Source: Saksenaea vasiformis B4078
Lineage: Eukaryota; Mucoromycota; Mucoromycetes; Mucorales; Saksenaeaceae
NCBI GenBank assembly: GCA_000697055.1
Contig: JNDT01001305.1
Location: forward strand, 1-64,000
DNA: 64,000 nt
Direction: 5' to 3'
Made by a program: the position numbers and the translations under genes. This document shows positions 47,558 through 61,225 of the stretch, piece by piece; position 1 is the stretch's first letter, and each line of letters opens with the position of its first letter. The notes under the pieces were generated by a model. That model was not told the DNA's origin, made no database searches, and saw only the letters and a program-made list of their open reading frames with translations.

Positions 47558-50500
47558 ATGGACTCAAATCGAGAGAAAAACGAATTTGTGTCCAAGACAA
47601 CAGCGACGACTATTACAACAAGCGAATGGCATACCGTCGAAAACGATCGTGATTCGAGCAATACCGTCACCAACGGCTTCGTGGGCGGAGATGACAATTT
47701 TGGCGAACCAAACGCAAATGCTGTCGACGTAAAAGGTCGGTTCACTTCTCTATACCTAGAGAAGTTGTTACTGACCCCAAAATCATCTTCTTTTCTTTAT
47801 ATATAAAAGTTGCCAAGGATGAATACGAATCTTTGAAACGTGAACTTACCAATGCCAGTCGACGATCTGCTCGTGCATCTAAAATAGAAGAAGGTCAGAC
47901 GGAAGAGTTTAATCTCGATGAATTTCTGCATGGTATCTCTCGCGAGCAGGACGCCGCAGGACATACCCCTAAGCACCTGGGGTTGGTCTGGAAAGATCTT
48001 GTTGTCAAGGTAGATATCAGTTTCGCCATTTTCTTTATTGTTCCTTATCTGTTTTACAGGGTCTCGGTGCAGAAGCACATACTATCCCTACTGTCTTCAG
48101 TTTTGTGGCGAACTTCGTGCAGTTCTGGAAGTTCTTCGGCCTTGGCAGTAACTCCAGTAAAAAGATGATTCTCAAAAATCTTACTGGTTTCTGCAAAGAT
48201 GGCGAGATGTTACTCGTTCTGGGACGCCCTGGCGCTGGTTGCACTAGTCTTCTCAAGGTTTTGTCCAACATGACAGGGTCATTCACTGATGTCGAGGGTG
48301 ATGTCAGCTTCGGAGGTATTGATGCCGAAACCTTCGCAAATCGCTACCGTGGCCAAGTCTGTTACAACGAAGAAGAAGATCAGCATTATCCCACCTTAAC
48401 CGCCAAACAGACTTTGCAATTTGCCCTTCGTACCCGAACCCCTGGAGTACGTCTGCCCGAAGAATCAAAAACAGAGTTCGTCAATCGCGTACTGTACATG
48501 CTTGGCAATATGCTTGGCCTGACAAAGCAGATGGACACCATGGTCGGCAATGCTTTTGTCCGCGGTCTTTCTGGTGGTGAACGTAAACGCTTATCGATTG
48601 CTGAACAGATGACCACCCAAAGTTCTATCAATTGTTGGGACTGTTCCACACGCGGTCTCGATGCCGCCTCCGCACTCGATTATGTTCGCTCTCTCCGTAT
48701 CATGACTGATATCTTCAATAAGACGACCGTCGCTACCCTTTACCAAGCATCCAACAACATCTTCAATCTTTTCGATAAGGTGCTTTTACTGGATGACGGT
48801 CACTGCATCTACTTCGGTCCCACAGCGCAGGCGAAGCAGTACTTTGAAGATCTCGGCTTTTATTGCCCTCCACGCAAGTCGATTCCTGACTTTTTAACGG
48901 GTCTTTGCAATCCTCTCGAACGTGAAGTGAAGCCTGGTTTTGAAAAATCTGTACCACAGCACGCAGCTGACTTTGAAAAGCGGTACCATGAGTCCCCCAT
49001 CCACGAAGCAATGATGGCCGAGCTGCGAGCATACGAAGAGAAACTCCAACAAGACAACCAAGCGGAAAAATTCAAACGTGCTGTCGAAGAAGAGCATCAA
49101 AAGCGTGCACCCAATAATTCGCCTTACATTGCCTCGTTTTATCAGCAAGTGAAGGCGCTTACCATTCGTCAGTACCATCTTCTCATCAAGGATAAGGAAG
49201 CACTGATCTCACGTTACGGCACTATCCTTATTCAATCACTTATCACTGCTTCTTGTTTCTTCAACATTCCTCTCTCTGGCACGGGTGCTTTCTCTCGTGG
49301 TGGTGCTCTTTTCTTTGCTATCATGTTCAACTCTTTCATCTCTCAGTCAGAATTGGTACGTTTCCTTACGGGTCGACCAATCCTTGAGAAACACAAGCAA
49401 TTTGCTTTATACCGTCCCTCGGCCTTTTATATTGCTCAAGTGATTCTGGATATTCCCTATGCCATCGTGCAAGGTAAAGCGAGCAAGCTAACTTCTTTAG
49501 TCATGCTCAAGTCTCACCTTTGAATTTTTTTTCTAGTTTTGCTGTTTGAAATTTGTTCATACTTTATGATGGGTCTCCGTTTAGGTGCCGGTCATTTCTT
49601 CACGTATTTCATTCTGCTTTTCTTTGTAAACATGACCATGAACGGTTTCTTCCGATTCTTTGGCGCCATCACTTCGAGTTTCTTCTTGGCCACTCAGATT
49701 TCTGGTGTCCTCCTGATCGCCTTGGTTACGTATACTGGTTATGTGATTCCCAAAACCAAAATGCACCCTTGGTTGTCTTGGATTTATTGGATTAACCCCG
49801 TGGCCTACGGTTACAAGACACTTTTAGTTAATGAGATGAGCGGTCAAGAATACACTTGCGAAGGCTTTGGCAATGCTATTCCCTTTGGTCCAGGTAAAAA
49901 AGGCGCTTAAAAAAAGAAAAGGCTCACTTACACTTGAAAAATAGGTTATGACAACTGGAATTACAAGACGTGTACAATGGCCGGTGGAGTTCCTGGTCAG
50001 GACCACGTGAATGGTGACAATTATCTTCTTCAAGCACTTGACTACAAACCTTGGGAGATGTGGGCGCCTGACTTTGTGGTTGTGGTTGCTTTCTTCTTGT
50101 TCTTTACTTTCCTGTGTGCTGCTGCTATGGAATTGGGCGGTATCAGCAAAGCTACCTCGCTCACCAAGCTGTACGTCCCTGGAAAGGCCCCGAAACCCAG
50201 AACGCCAGAAGAAGAAGACGAACGTCGAAGAAAGCAAGCCCGTATTACCGACGAAATGGACACTATTGCTACTGGCACTACATTCTCGTGGCAACATGTT
50301 AACTACACTGTACCAGTTAAGGGCGGTAAACTTCAGTTACTGAATGATATTGGCGGTATTGTCAAGCCTGGCCATCTTACAGCATTGATGGGTTCCTCTG
50401 GTGCTGGTAAAACGACCTTGTTGGATGTGCTTGCTCGTCGCAAGACGTTGGGTAAGGTTGAAGGCCGTGTCTACTTGAACGGTGAAGCTTTGATGAATGA

Positions 50501-52291
50501 TTTCGAACGTGTCACCGGCTATTGTGAACAGATGGATGTCCATCAACCTGCTGTCACCGTCCGTGAAGCCTTGCGATTCTCTGCTTATCTTCGTCAGCCA
50601 GCCGATGTGCCCAAGGCTGAGAAGGACGATTATGTGGAGAAGATTATTCAGTTGCTTGAAATGGACGATATTGGCGATGCTCAGATTGGCGATGTCGGTT
50701 CCGGCTTTGGTATTTCCGTTGAAGAACGCAAGCGATTGACCATTGGTATGGAACTTGTTGGCAAGCCCAAGTTACTCTTCCTTGATGAGCCCACTTCGGG
50801 TTTGGATGCACAGAGTTCGTACAACATTGTTCGATTTATCCGCAAATTGGCTGATGCTGGCTGGCCTGTGTTGTGTACCATCCATCAGCCCTCGGCTATT
50901 CTGTTCGAACATTTTGATCATTTGCTATTGCTTGTGCGCGGCGGAAAGACAGCTTACCATGGTGAAATTGGACCCGATGCTCAGACTATGATCCATTACT
51001 TTGAATCCAATGGTGGACCCAAATGTTCCCCTGAAGCTAACCCGGCCGAATATATTCTGGAAGTCGTTGGTGCAGGTACCGCAGGCAAAGCTACACGCGA
51101 CTGGGCTGAGATCTGGGCCAAATCTCCCGAAGCCAAGTCTCTCCAGGAAGAACTTGAACAAATCCATCAGTCAGCAGATCAAAAGCCAACACGACACGCC
51201 ATTACCTACGCTACCTCACTTTGGACTCAGTTTGTCTTGGTCCACCGTCGTATGGCATTGGCCTACTGGCGTTCTCCAGACTATAACGTTGGTCGTTTCA
51301 TGAATATTATGTTTGCCTCGCTTCTCTCTGGTTTCACCTACTGGAAACTTGGCAATAGTTCGTCCGACTTGCAAAACAAGCTCTTTGCTTTGTTCAGTAC
51401 TTTCATCATGGCTATGACGATCATTATTCTGGCTCAACCGAAATTCATGATGGTAAGGAAAAAAAGAATTATATTTTGTTTTACTGACAGGCACTCGTGT
51501 ATGATATGTTTAGGAACGTATGTATTTCCGTCGTGAGTATGCTTCCCGCTACTACAGCTGGCTGCCATGGAGTGTGTCTGCAGTGCTTGTCGAGTTACCT
51601 TACATTATCGTTTTTGCTGCCTTCTTTATGTTTGGTTTCTACTGGACTGCTGGTATGCAGAATATTTCGGAATCCGTTGGTTACTTCTATATCATCTTCG
51701 TGATCCTCGTTTTCTGGGCCGTCACTCTCGGTTTCGTTATCGCTGCTATCGCAGAATTCCCGACAATGGCCGCCGTTATCAATCCTTTGGTGATCTCGTT
51801 GCTCATTCTTTTCTGTGGTCTCATGCAGCCTCCCCAAGCTATGCCCCGCTTCTGGAGTTCCTGGATGTACTGGCTTGGTAAGTCCTTTTTTTCTTTCCTG
51901 TGAAGAATGTAAATGATTAATCCGATATGTATTAGACCCTTTCCACTATTATATCGAAGGTCTTGGTGTCAATGAACTTTCACACGTTCAGGTTACTTGT
52001 ACACAAGAAGATTTGGTTAAATTCCTTCCTCCTCCTGGTCAAACGTGCGGAGAATATTTGACCAACTTCTTCCAGTTTGGTGCACCAGGTTATCTGGCCA
52101 ATCCCAACGCAACACAACCAGAGCAATGCGGCTACTGTACTTACAAGTCCGGCGAGGAGTTTTACAGCATGCAGTTCGGCTGGGATGCAGCCAACAAATG
52201 GCGTAACCTTGGTATCCTTATCGCGTTCTTCGTGTTCAATGTGATTCTATTTATCGGTTTGGTATACTGGAAGAGAAAAGGAATGCGCTAA
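47558..52291 (+). CDS. PDR-type full-length ABC transporter (ABCG) 1
   Basis: Seven exons: 47558-47735, 47810-48009, 48060-49473, 49537-49893, 49945-51452, 51514-51877 and 51936-52291; 1458 aa. Order is NBD1-TMD1-NBD2-TMD2, as in fungal pleiotropic drug resistance pumps of the plasma membrane. NBD1 has the PDR-type Walker A with Cys in place of Lys (GRPGAGCTS, ~aa 180), signature LSGGERKRLS (~295) and atypical Walker B (NCWDCSTRGLD, ~317). NBD2 has canonical Walker A GSSGAGKTT (~865), a degenerate signature VEERKRL (~974) and Walker B LLFLDEPTSGLDAQS (~993). Such pairs form one working ATP site. TMD1 and TMD2 include the PDR motifs GFFRFFGA and WIYWINPVAYGY. The extracellular cysteine-rich loop before the last helix (QTCGEY, CGYC) is present. 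Substrates are unknown. Confidence 0.93.
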
Positions 52292-54311
52292 ACCTTCCGT
52301 TATCTCATTCTCACTATGTGTTTTTTTATTACTACTGTTACTGTACTGCATAAATCTTTCATTTAAAAAGTTGCAAACATTACAAAAAGAATTACATTTT
52401 ACCGTCTGTAAATAGAACTGTCGATCAATAAACTCCTCCATGTAATCATATTTTCTTGATAAGGTTCTGCAATAGTATAGATGATGGGTTGCACATACCT
52501 ATATCAACTTCAAATTATTTCACAACTAAGGAAATAGAATGCTAGAAATACAGCTTGTTGCACAAGCTGTTAGATCTTTGACAAGGTACCGAGCGGAAAA
52601 TAAGGTTTTACGATATATCTAAAAAAGGAAGTCAGTAGCGAGCCTCACGGACCTGCATCAAAACATCATCGGGTTTCCCAATCCCGGGTTGATCATTCTG
52701 CATCACTAGATTTCTGCAGATGAGGGGGTGAGGAAAATGGTAATTAAGAAATCCTTACAGAATAATGAGTAGACAGTTATAATATACAGGGAGGAAAAGA
52801 AAAAAAAAAGACGATGGATGGTAATAAAACGGTTCAGAGACCAAGTCGGGGAAACTATGGCAAGTTCGGTTGGAGATAGGTGGAGATGATTAGCCTTGGT
52901 AAATTATTTAGGACCCGAGAGATTTGCCAACGCCGTCTCCTTCTTATCTTACCATTTAAGGTTCTAGAAGGATAAACGAGACAGCCTTTATTCTATATAT
53001 GTTCGGATTCCGTCTTTGATATCAGGGTATATCTCAGCAACAGCTACGCGTAGCCGGTAAGGTTTTGTGGTAAAGTCGCGATCGTTCTTATTTCCGTTGA
53101 CCTCGGTGAAGTGTTCGGATTTAAAGGAGAAGCATGCTCGGCGTTCCAAATACAGAAGTTCCCTAAAAATGGAAATGTGACCTATCCCCGATTGTGCCCA
53201 TCACTTTGAAACGTTGGATTTGCCACAGCAACGTACAACCCACCAAGGTCGTACATAGATTCGGAAAGACCGATATCCCCAAAACTTCGAAGCAATTGGA
53301 ACGAACAGAACAACCAAAAGAAAAAAAAATATTGTTTGTGTATGAATTCCTTCTCTTTAAGCAGCGCTGATCTTCCACATCCGTATAGAGAGATCGTTGA
53401 ATATTTCGCTTGATTACTAATTGGTGGAGGCACCTCGTTTTTTGCCACAAATGGAGCGAAAAAAACCACTTTCGTTTGGGGAATACCGAGCACAAGTGTA
53501 ACAAAATTTATTCTCCTTCGTTTCACGCCAAATGGCAGCACGTTGTTTACAAACTACTTTCTTTGGACTCATATTTTACGGAAGGCTGTGCTGATCCCCT
53601 TAGAAGTAATTAGCCTTTGGGCCTATTATACATTTTTTTTTCCAACTTCTAGCTTATACAACTTCTCTCTTGTTCTATTTTCCCAGCTTAGTATCGTCGA
53701 CTTTTTTACAATCACTCTAACTGGATTTGAGAGATCGTCGTTAATCTGCGATCTGTATCCAGCTTAAAAATGGGATACAGATTTCTGTTTTTGGAGTCAG
53801 ATTTGAAGTTTGTTATCCGATCCGATCCGTTTCACCTACGCAATATTGCTGCACCAAAACGATCGCATCATAAACTGTGGAAGCAAGTTTGTATCAAGTT
53901 GCGCGAAGTTACATGGGTTTCAGCCTTTATTATTAGGAAATAAATGGCTGTTTTGCGTTTGCCGGTTTATATCTGGCTAATAGTTATATGATAGAAGAAA
54001 GAATGTGTTTCGCTCCCTTTCTTCAGTCATCTAAAAAGTCGTCAGAAATTAATGTTTGCCACAATGCCAATGATTTTAGATCCGACACAACAATGAGTGC
54101 CTATAAAACTTCAACCACATAAGGAAATCTTAGTGACACAAATATACAAAAATGGCATAGAGGACTATCGGTTAAATCGTTGTGGAATCCAGCCACTCCT
54201 CTGAAAACTTTTTCCCGTACAACAGGACGGACCTTAAAGCGCTTAAACTGGTGAGGTCTTTGGCGGGCAAATAGTTCAGGCCAGCCTATGGTTTTTCCGG
54301 GTCGCTTAAAG
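52292..54311. other. Intergenic between the two transporters
   Basis: The 3' flank of transporter 1 and the promoter region of transporter 2. Open frames near 53163-53541 (minus) and 53543-53767 (plus) lack recognisable content. Confidence 0.45.
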
Positions 54312-54319
54312 TATATAAA
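54312..54319 (+). promoter_or_regulatory. TATA box of the second ABC transporter
   Basis: TATATAAA lies 72 bp upstream of the ATG at 54384. An in-frame ATG at 54339 is only 27 bp from this box, so the start at 54384 is preferred. Confidence 0.65.
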
Positions 54320-54383
54320 GAATGGATAGCAGAACTTCGTGGTAGAGATCCATTTCATTTCTTTATTCTTTTCTTTAAACAAA

Positions 54384-57300
54384 ATGGACATGCCTGCGAT
54401 GTCCGATATCCAGCAGGAACGGCTGGATAGGGATGATGCCTACCATCAACGAGAACAGCAGCAACAACAACGAGCACCATCCGAAGAAACCACAGTAGAG
54501 ACGACAGTAACTACCACGGTGGAATACTATGAAAAGAAAGAATACGAAATGGAAGAAGAAACGGGTGGATTTGGTGAAGGCAACGAAGTGAACATTGAAG
54601 ATGCTATGTCAAATTATGAAGATCTGCGTCGTGAATTGACACAGCAGTCCCGAGCAGCTGGTGGTGATGCCGAAAAGCAACAAGAATTCGATTTGACAGA
54701 CTATCTTCGTGATCAGTATCAGCAAGGAGAAGCAGCAGGATTTCATCCTAAACATATGGGTGTTGTCTGGAAAGATCTCGTTGTGCAAGGTCTCGGTGCT
54801 GATGCCAAAACGATCGGTAAGTTTCTATAATAATAATAATAAGAAAAAAAATGACGGCATGATCTGATTTCGGAAAAATTTTTAAAAAAGGTACAAATTA
54901 TACCTGGATTGCGTCGGCTCTTCAATTCTGGAAATGGGGAAAGAAGGAAGGCTCTGATTTTACTATCCTTAAGAACAACAACGGCTTCTGTAAAGACGGT
55001 GAAATGTTGCTTGTACTTGGTCGTCCTGGTGCCGGTTGTACAACTCTTCTTCGCGTTATTGCCAATATGCGTGCATCCTATACCAACATAGAGGGTGATG
55101 TACATTATGGTGGTATCGAAGCCAGTGAGTTTGCCAAACACTTCCGCGGTGAAGTCTGCTACAACGAAGAAGAAGATTTGCATTACCCAACCCTGACAAC
55201 AAAACAGACCTTGAGTTTCGCATTGAAGAACAAAACCCCTGGAAAGCGTCTTCCCGGTGAATCTCGAACCGAATTTGTTAACAAGGTGCTGTACATGCTT
55301 GGTAGTATGCTCGGTTTGACCAAACAAATGAATACCATGGTTGGTAATGCCTTTGTCCGTGGTCTGTCCGGTGGTGAACGTAAACGTCTATCTATTGCTG
55401 AGCAAATGACAACTCGTTCTTCCATCAACTGTTGGGATTGCTCTACGCGTGGTCTCGATGCATCTTCTGCTCTGGATTATGTCCGTTCCTTACGTATCAT
55501 GACCGATATTCTACACAAGACAACCATCTCTACCTTATATCAAGCCTCTGACAGCATCTTCCATTTGTTCGATAAAGTCATGGTGCTCGATGAAGGCCGA
55601 TGTATCTATTTTGGTCCCACTTCTGCTGCCAAGTCGTACTTTGAAGAGATGGGTTTCTATTGTCCCGACAGAAAATCCACTCCCGATTTCCTGACAGGTC
55701 TGTGTAATATGAATGAACGTGAGATGCTTCCCGGTTTCGAGAACAAAGTACCTTTGAACTCCGTTCAATTCGAACAAAAATACCAAGCGTCCGATCTTTA
55801 CCGACAAATGATGGCCGAACGAGATGAGTATGAAAAACAAATTGCTAAGGATCGACCGGATGAACAGTTCCGACAAGCCGTGATCGAAGCCCATCAGAAA
55901 CGTGCTCCCAAACGCTCTCCCTTTACCGCAACCTACTACCAACAAGTCAAGACGCTTACTATCCGTCAGTTCCAGCTCATCCTTGGTGACAAGGGTGCAT
56001 TGATCTCTCGTTATGGTGGTGTCGTCGTCAAAGGTCTTATCATGGCCTCTGTCTTCTATATGATGCCTACGGATACCACTGGTGCTTTCTCTCGTGGAGG
56101 TGCCTTCTTGTTTTCGCTTCTCTTCAACGCCCTGATCGCTCAATCTGAATTGGCCGCCTTTATGCAAGGTCGTCGTGTCCTGGAAAAACACAAACATTTT
56201 GCCTTGTACAGACCGAGTGCCTTTTATATTGCCCAAGTGATTGTCGACATTCCCCTCGCCATTGTACAAGTACTCGTCTTTGAAATATGTGTCTACTTTA
56301 TGATGGGTCTCGTCATGGATGCTGGCAAGGTAAGAAAAGAAAAGAAAAAGTGTTATTCTAGACAATGGCTTACGTATATGTTGTTGTAGTTCTTTACGTT
56401 CTTCATCATCCTTGTCGTGACCAATCTGTGTATGAACGGTTTTTTCCGATTCTGGGGTGCTGTTTCGCCAAACTTCTTTACCGCCTCGCAGCTTTCCAGT
56501 ATTCTTTTGATCGCCGCATTGGTCTATTGTGGTTACCAGATTCCTTACGTCAAGGTAAAGAAGCAGCTGATCTTTGTAATAAGGAGGCCAATAATTAACT
56601 TTATTTTTAGATGCATCCATGGTTGATGTGGATCTACTGGATCAATCCGCTTGCTTATGGCTACAAGGCATTGATTTCAAATGAGTTGACCGGTATGAAG
56701 TTCACTTGCGACGGTCCTACCTCTGTTCCATACGGCCCAACATACACCGACCAAGCTTACAAATCCTGTTTGCTTCCTGGTGGCAATCCCGGTGTGAATT
56801 ATGTCATGGGTGATGATTACCTTGCCGAAGCCTACGGTTACTACACCTGGCAGCGCTGGATCAACTTTGTGGCAGTCATCCTCTTCTTCTTGTTCTTCAC
56901 CGCTATCACAGCCCTTGCTATGGAATACGTCGAACTGCAGAAGGAAGGTTCCATTACCAAGGTTTACAAGAAGGGCAAAGCGCCCAAGGAAGAAGACGTC
57001 GAAAAACTGATGGCCCAGACTGCCACTATCAACGACCAACAGATGGAAGCTGTGACAGATGGTACGACTTTCTCATGGCATCAAATGGATTACACTGTTC
57101 CTGTCAAGGGTGGCAAGCTCAAGCTCCTGAACAGCGTTGCGGGTATCGTCAAGCCTGGTCATTTAACTGCTCTTATGGGTTCTTCTGGTGCTGGTAAGAC
57201 GACCTTGCTGGATGTCCTGGCTCAGCGCAAGACCATCGGTAAAGTCGAAGGTCGTATTTACATGAACGGCGAGCCTCTTGGTGCCGATTTTGAACGTGTC

Positions 57301-59133
57301 ACTGGTTACTGTGAACAGATGGATGTCCATAATCCCAATGCTACTGTCCGTGAGGCCCTCAAGTTCTCGGCTTACCTGCGCCAAGCCCCCGAGGTCCCTA
57401 AGGAAGAAAAGGATGCTTATGTCGAGCAGATTATCCAGTTGATGGAAATGGAAAAGATTGCAGATGCCCTTGTCGGTGATCTCGAATCCGGTGTCGGTAT
57501 TTCGGTAGAAGAACGCAAGCGTCTGACGATTGCAACCGAACTTGTTGGCAAGCCCAAACTTCTTTTCCTTGACGAACCTACTTCCGGTCTTGATGCTCAG
57601 AGCTCCTACAATATTGTGCGCTTCATTCGCAAGCTCGCCGACGCTGGTTGGCCTGTGCTTTGTACCATTCATCAGCCTTCAGCTACACTTTTCGAGCACT
57701 TTGACCATCTCCTCTTGTTGGTCCGTGGTGGCAAGACCGCTTACTTTGGTGAAATTGGTCAGGACAGCCGAACAATGATCGAATACTTCGAATCCAACGG
57801 TGGACCTAAATGCTCTCCCAACGCAAACCCTGCCGAATACATTTTGGAATGTGTCGGTGCAGGTACTGCAGGCAAGGCTACACGCGACTGGGCTGAGGTC
57901 TGGGCTCAATCCAAGGAAGCCAAGGCACTTGACGCTGAACTTGAACAGATCCATCGTGATCTCAAACCCAGTGGCAGACAAGCAACCACGTATGCTCTTC
58001 CTTTCTGGCAACAGTTCTGGCTGGTCTACAAGCGTATGAATGTCTCCTGGTGGCGTTGTCCAACATATAACATGGGTCGTCTGTTCAATGTGTGCTTTAT
58101 CGGTCTTATCTCCGGTTTCTCCTTCTGGAAGCTTGGTCACTCTCCTTCAGACATGCAGAATCGTATGTTCTCTGTCTTTACGACACTGCTCATGAGTAAT
58201 GCTTTGATCATTCTGGCCCAACCACGCTTTATGCAAGGTAAGAGACTAACAGGAAAAAGAAATATCCGTACTAAATGATAACCTTCTCCATTTATATAGA
58301 ACGTATGTGGTTCCGTAGAGAATATGCTTCCAAGTACTATGGATGGGCTCCGTTCGCACTCTCCTGTATCTTGGTTGAAATTCCTTACATCATCTTCTTG
58401 GCTACAATTTTCTTGTTCTGTTTCTACTGGACCGCTGGTTTGGATAACATTTCCGACCGTGTTGGTTTCTTCTACATCCATTTCATTGTCTTCCTGCTTT
58501 ACTCCGTCTCGCTCGGTTTCATGATTGCCGCTTTCTCTAGCACACCACCTATGGCCGCCGTTATCAATCCCTTCTTCACGTCCATCTTGATTTTGTTCGC
58601 CGGTATCATGCAGCCACCCAGCGCAATGCCCTACTTCTGGCGATCATGGATGTACTGGCTAGGTAAGTCACTCTATTTATTTTTATGAAAAGGAATGTAG
58701 TAAAAATGCTTACGTTCTCTATAACAGATCCGTACCATTATCTTATTGAAGGCTTGGTTGTCAATGCCTTGGATAATGTGGAGGTGATTTGTTCTGGTGA
58801 CGACTTCATCAAGGTCAATGCTCCACCTGGTCAAACATGTGGTGAATACATGGCAGACTACTTTGCTTCAGGTGGTCTTGGTTATCTTGGCAATCCAAAT
58901 GCCACGGGTACTTGCGACTACTGTCAATACAGCCGAGGCAATGACTTTTACGAGACCAACATTGGATGGTCCTTCTCCAATAGGTAAGGCATAACTTTGT
59001 ACAAGAAGTTAAACGATTTCTAATTTATTATTCCTATAGATGGAGAGACTTTGGTATTCTCTGTGCTTACTATATCTTCAATATTTTTGCCTTTATGTTC
59101 TTTGTCTTCTTGTTCCGCAAGGCAAAGCGATAA
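54384..59133 (+). CDS. PDR-type full-length ABC transporter (ABCG) 2
   Basis: Seven exons: 54384-54816, 54891-56329, 56390-56554, 56611-58237, 58300-58662, 58728-58983 and 59040-59133; 1458 aa, the same length as its tandem neighbour. NBD1: Walker A GRPGAGCTT (~aa 187), LSGGERKRLS (~302), NCWDCSTRGLD. NBD2: GSSGAGKTT (~868), VEERKRLT, LLFLDEPTSGLDAQS. TMDs follow each NBD, with GFFRFWGA and WIYWINPLAYGY, a cysteine-bearing outer loop (QTCGEY, CDYCQY) and a short basic tail (RKAKR). The N-terminus is Gln/Glu/Thr-rich and quite different from transporter 1. Only some intron positions are shared (for example the one splitting WLG|DP), so the duplication is not recent. Likely an energy-driven efflux pump; substrate unknown. 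Confidence 0.93.
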
Positions 59134-59817
59134 ACATATTACCATTTACCTGTAACTTTTTTTTCTTTTTCTCCTTTCAACCCAACACCCCACTACCACT
59201 CGTATTTTTTATTTCCTACTTAGACATTCCTCTACTTAAAAAAAAACCTACTACATCCATAGCATAGTAAACAAACAATCAAAACCATTTTACACAATAC
59301 AATAAATTTTTTAGAACAAAAGAATCATGTTTCTTTGTGTTTGTGGCGACGAAACCCCTAAAAAAGGGAGTAACCAATGATCTGTATTTATTTCGATGAA
59401 TCCATAAATGTCATTTTTGCCACCGGAGGGACTCATCCAAGGAGTTCTGTCTCTTTTCAGAAAAGTGGATTGTTCCCTGATTTGTAAACGAATCTCGCCT
59501 TTGGAAATGGCTGATCGTCAACAAATTAGATCATGATTTTCTCCTATTCTTTTTACTTCTTTTCTTGTTATTATTTATTCTTTTAACGAATGACCCTTTG
59601 AAGGATGTTCCGGGGATGGTGGCAAAAGGAAACCTTTGGAAGACTTTCACCTGATCAACCGCCTTTACCAATTCCGCTGGGAGCCAATGTAAATCACCGA
59701 CCACAAAAAAAAAAAAAATCGGCTGGCTCATCCTTTCCTGCGACTATCTGTATCACATAGCTACCTTTTCTCTCTTTGCCACGCAAGTTATACACCATTC
59801 CAGAAGAAATCGAAACC
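59134..59817. other. Intergenic, AT-rich
   Basis: The 3' flank of transporter 2 with AATAAA-like signals near 59300, and the upstream region of the kinase relic. No gene seen. Confidence 0.4.
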
Positions 59818-60671
59818 ATGAATTCCCATCAAGATTTCACTTCACCAGATACCATGCAGAACGATGAATGGCAGATCAAGAAAAGATTCATTGAAATAGC
59901 GGAAGCAACGGTTCGATCCGATCATCCAGAGCCTACAAAGATCGTCGTTAAATTTGATGCAAACGATAATGTACATCGTCTCGCCTTCTTTTTTGCAAAC
60001 GATCAAGCAAAAGAAAAGCTATTTTATGGGTTAGGAAAAAAAAATCCCCAACTTGTTTATGATTGCTAAATAGAATGTAGGAATCCACAGTACATACCGC
60101 CAGAAACTGCAGCCTATGCAACTTATCATCGGGAACGCACAGATGTCTGGGTTCTCGGAATTTCCCTCTATCGGATGCTTACCGGCAAGTATCCTTTCAA
60201 AGCATCCAACGACCGTCTGCTGTTTAGGAAAATGTTACACGCTGATTTCACTATTCCCTGTCATCTATCGAATGGTAACACACACAACTCAATTCATATA
60301 AACAAATAAGCTAAGCCAAACTTACTACTGTCTAAGATGCCAAGGACCTTCTCCGCAGGATGCTGGCAACAGATGCCACTCGTGCATCATTGGACTTGAT
60401 CATGTTTCATCCATGGTTAAAACCTTACCGCCTAGATATCCCACACAAGAACCCATCCCTACCTCCCACGCCAAGATCTAATACTCCTCCCCGTAGTCGT
60501 CGTCATATCACATCCTTCTCTTCATCCTCCGTCAATCAACTCGCTAAACTAAAAGCAAGCGTTACTAAAGCCTTCCTGTTTTTAGTAGAAGGTCCTTATC
60601 CACCTCCTAAACGACCCTACAGAGACTTTCTGCACTTCAGGAAACCGTGTGGACCATCATCATCATCATAA
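59818..60671 (+). pseudogene. Protein kinase-like gene lacking its catalytic core
   Basis: The ATG at 59818 opens a frame whose end reads like a kinase N-lobe (KIVVKFD, then FYGLGKKNPQLVYDC, as in alpha-C to beta-4). The next codon is TAA (60067). Directly after it, in the same frame, comes a P+1/APE-type segment (NPQYIPPETAAY), then subdomain IX (TDVWVLGISLYRMLTGKYPF). An intron (60275-60336) leads to subdomain XI (AKDLLRRMLATDATRASLD, FHPWL) and a basic Ser/Pro tail ending at 60671. The hinge, HRD catalytic loop and DFG motif are absent altogether. It thus looks like an internally deleted serine/threonine kinase with a stop at the junction. A C-lobe-only protein is possible but could not be catalytic. 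Confidence 0.65.
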
Positions 60672-61225
60672 CATTGTAGAAAGATCCACTTTGTATTTCA
60701 TCCCGCTCGACGTCACATTCAATTTTCATTAAAAAAAAAAGGAACAAAAAAAGAAGACCCTGCGCGCTTTAAAGACCAAATTTAGTTCGGAATGACTGAC
60801 GGGAATGTGAGTGCACCTTTTGTTTGACCTGTCAAGATATTAAACGTGTCTTCTGGTTCAAGGTCAAAGTTGTGTTTGATCATGTCATCGGTGTCATGCA
60901 GAAACGCTTTGATAATCTGCAAAAGACCTTCGACAAGAACACATCGGCGTCAAAGAGATATTCTCAGGTGAATTCGCTTGCGACAGCACTTGCCGACGAG
61001 ATCATCCACCACATGAATTACGTTCAAAGGCAGCGGGACCTTGGTTATAGCAGCGCAATCATCGACAGTCTGAAAACATTTCGACAGCGGATTTACGATG
61101 AGAGGACTAATTTCCGCATCAAAGCCAAAGACGAGGAATGCAATAAGCTTCAGCAGAAACTGACTGATAAAGATAAACAATGCAGTCAGCTTGAAAAGGA
61201 GTTGAAAACAGCTCTGAAGAAATTA

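Noticed and set aside
54339..54383. Upstream ATG at 54339 as the start of ABC transporter 2
   Set aside because: It lies 20-27 bp after the TATA box, at or before the expected transcription start.
55535..56620. 361-residue minus-strand open frame opposite ABC transporter 2
   Set aside because: It is the antisense shadow of a strongly conserved coding exon and spans two of its introns.
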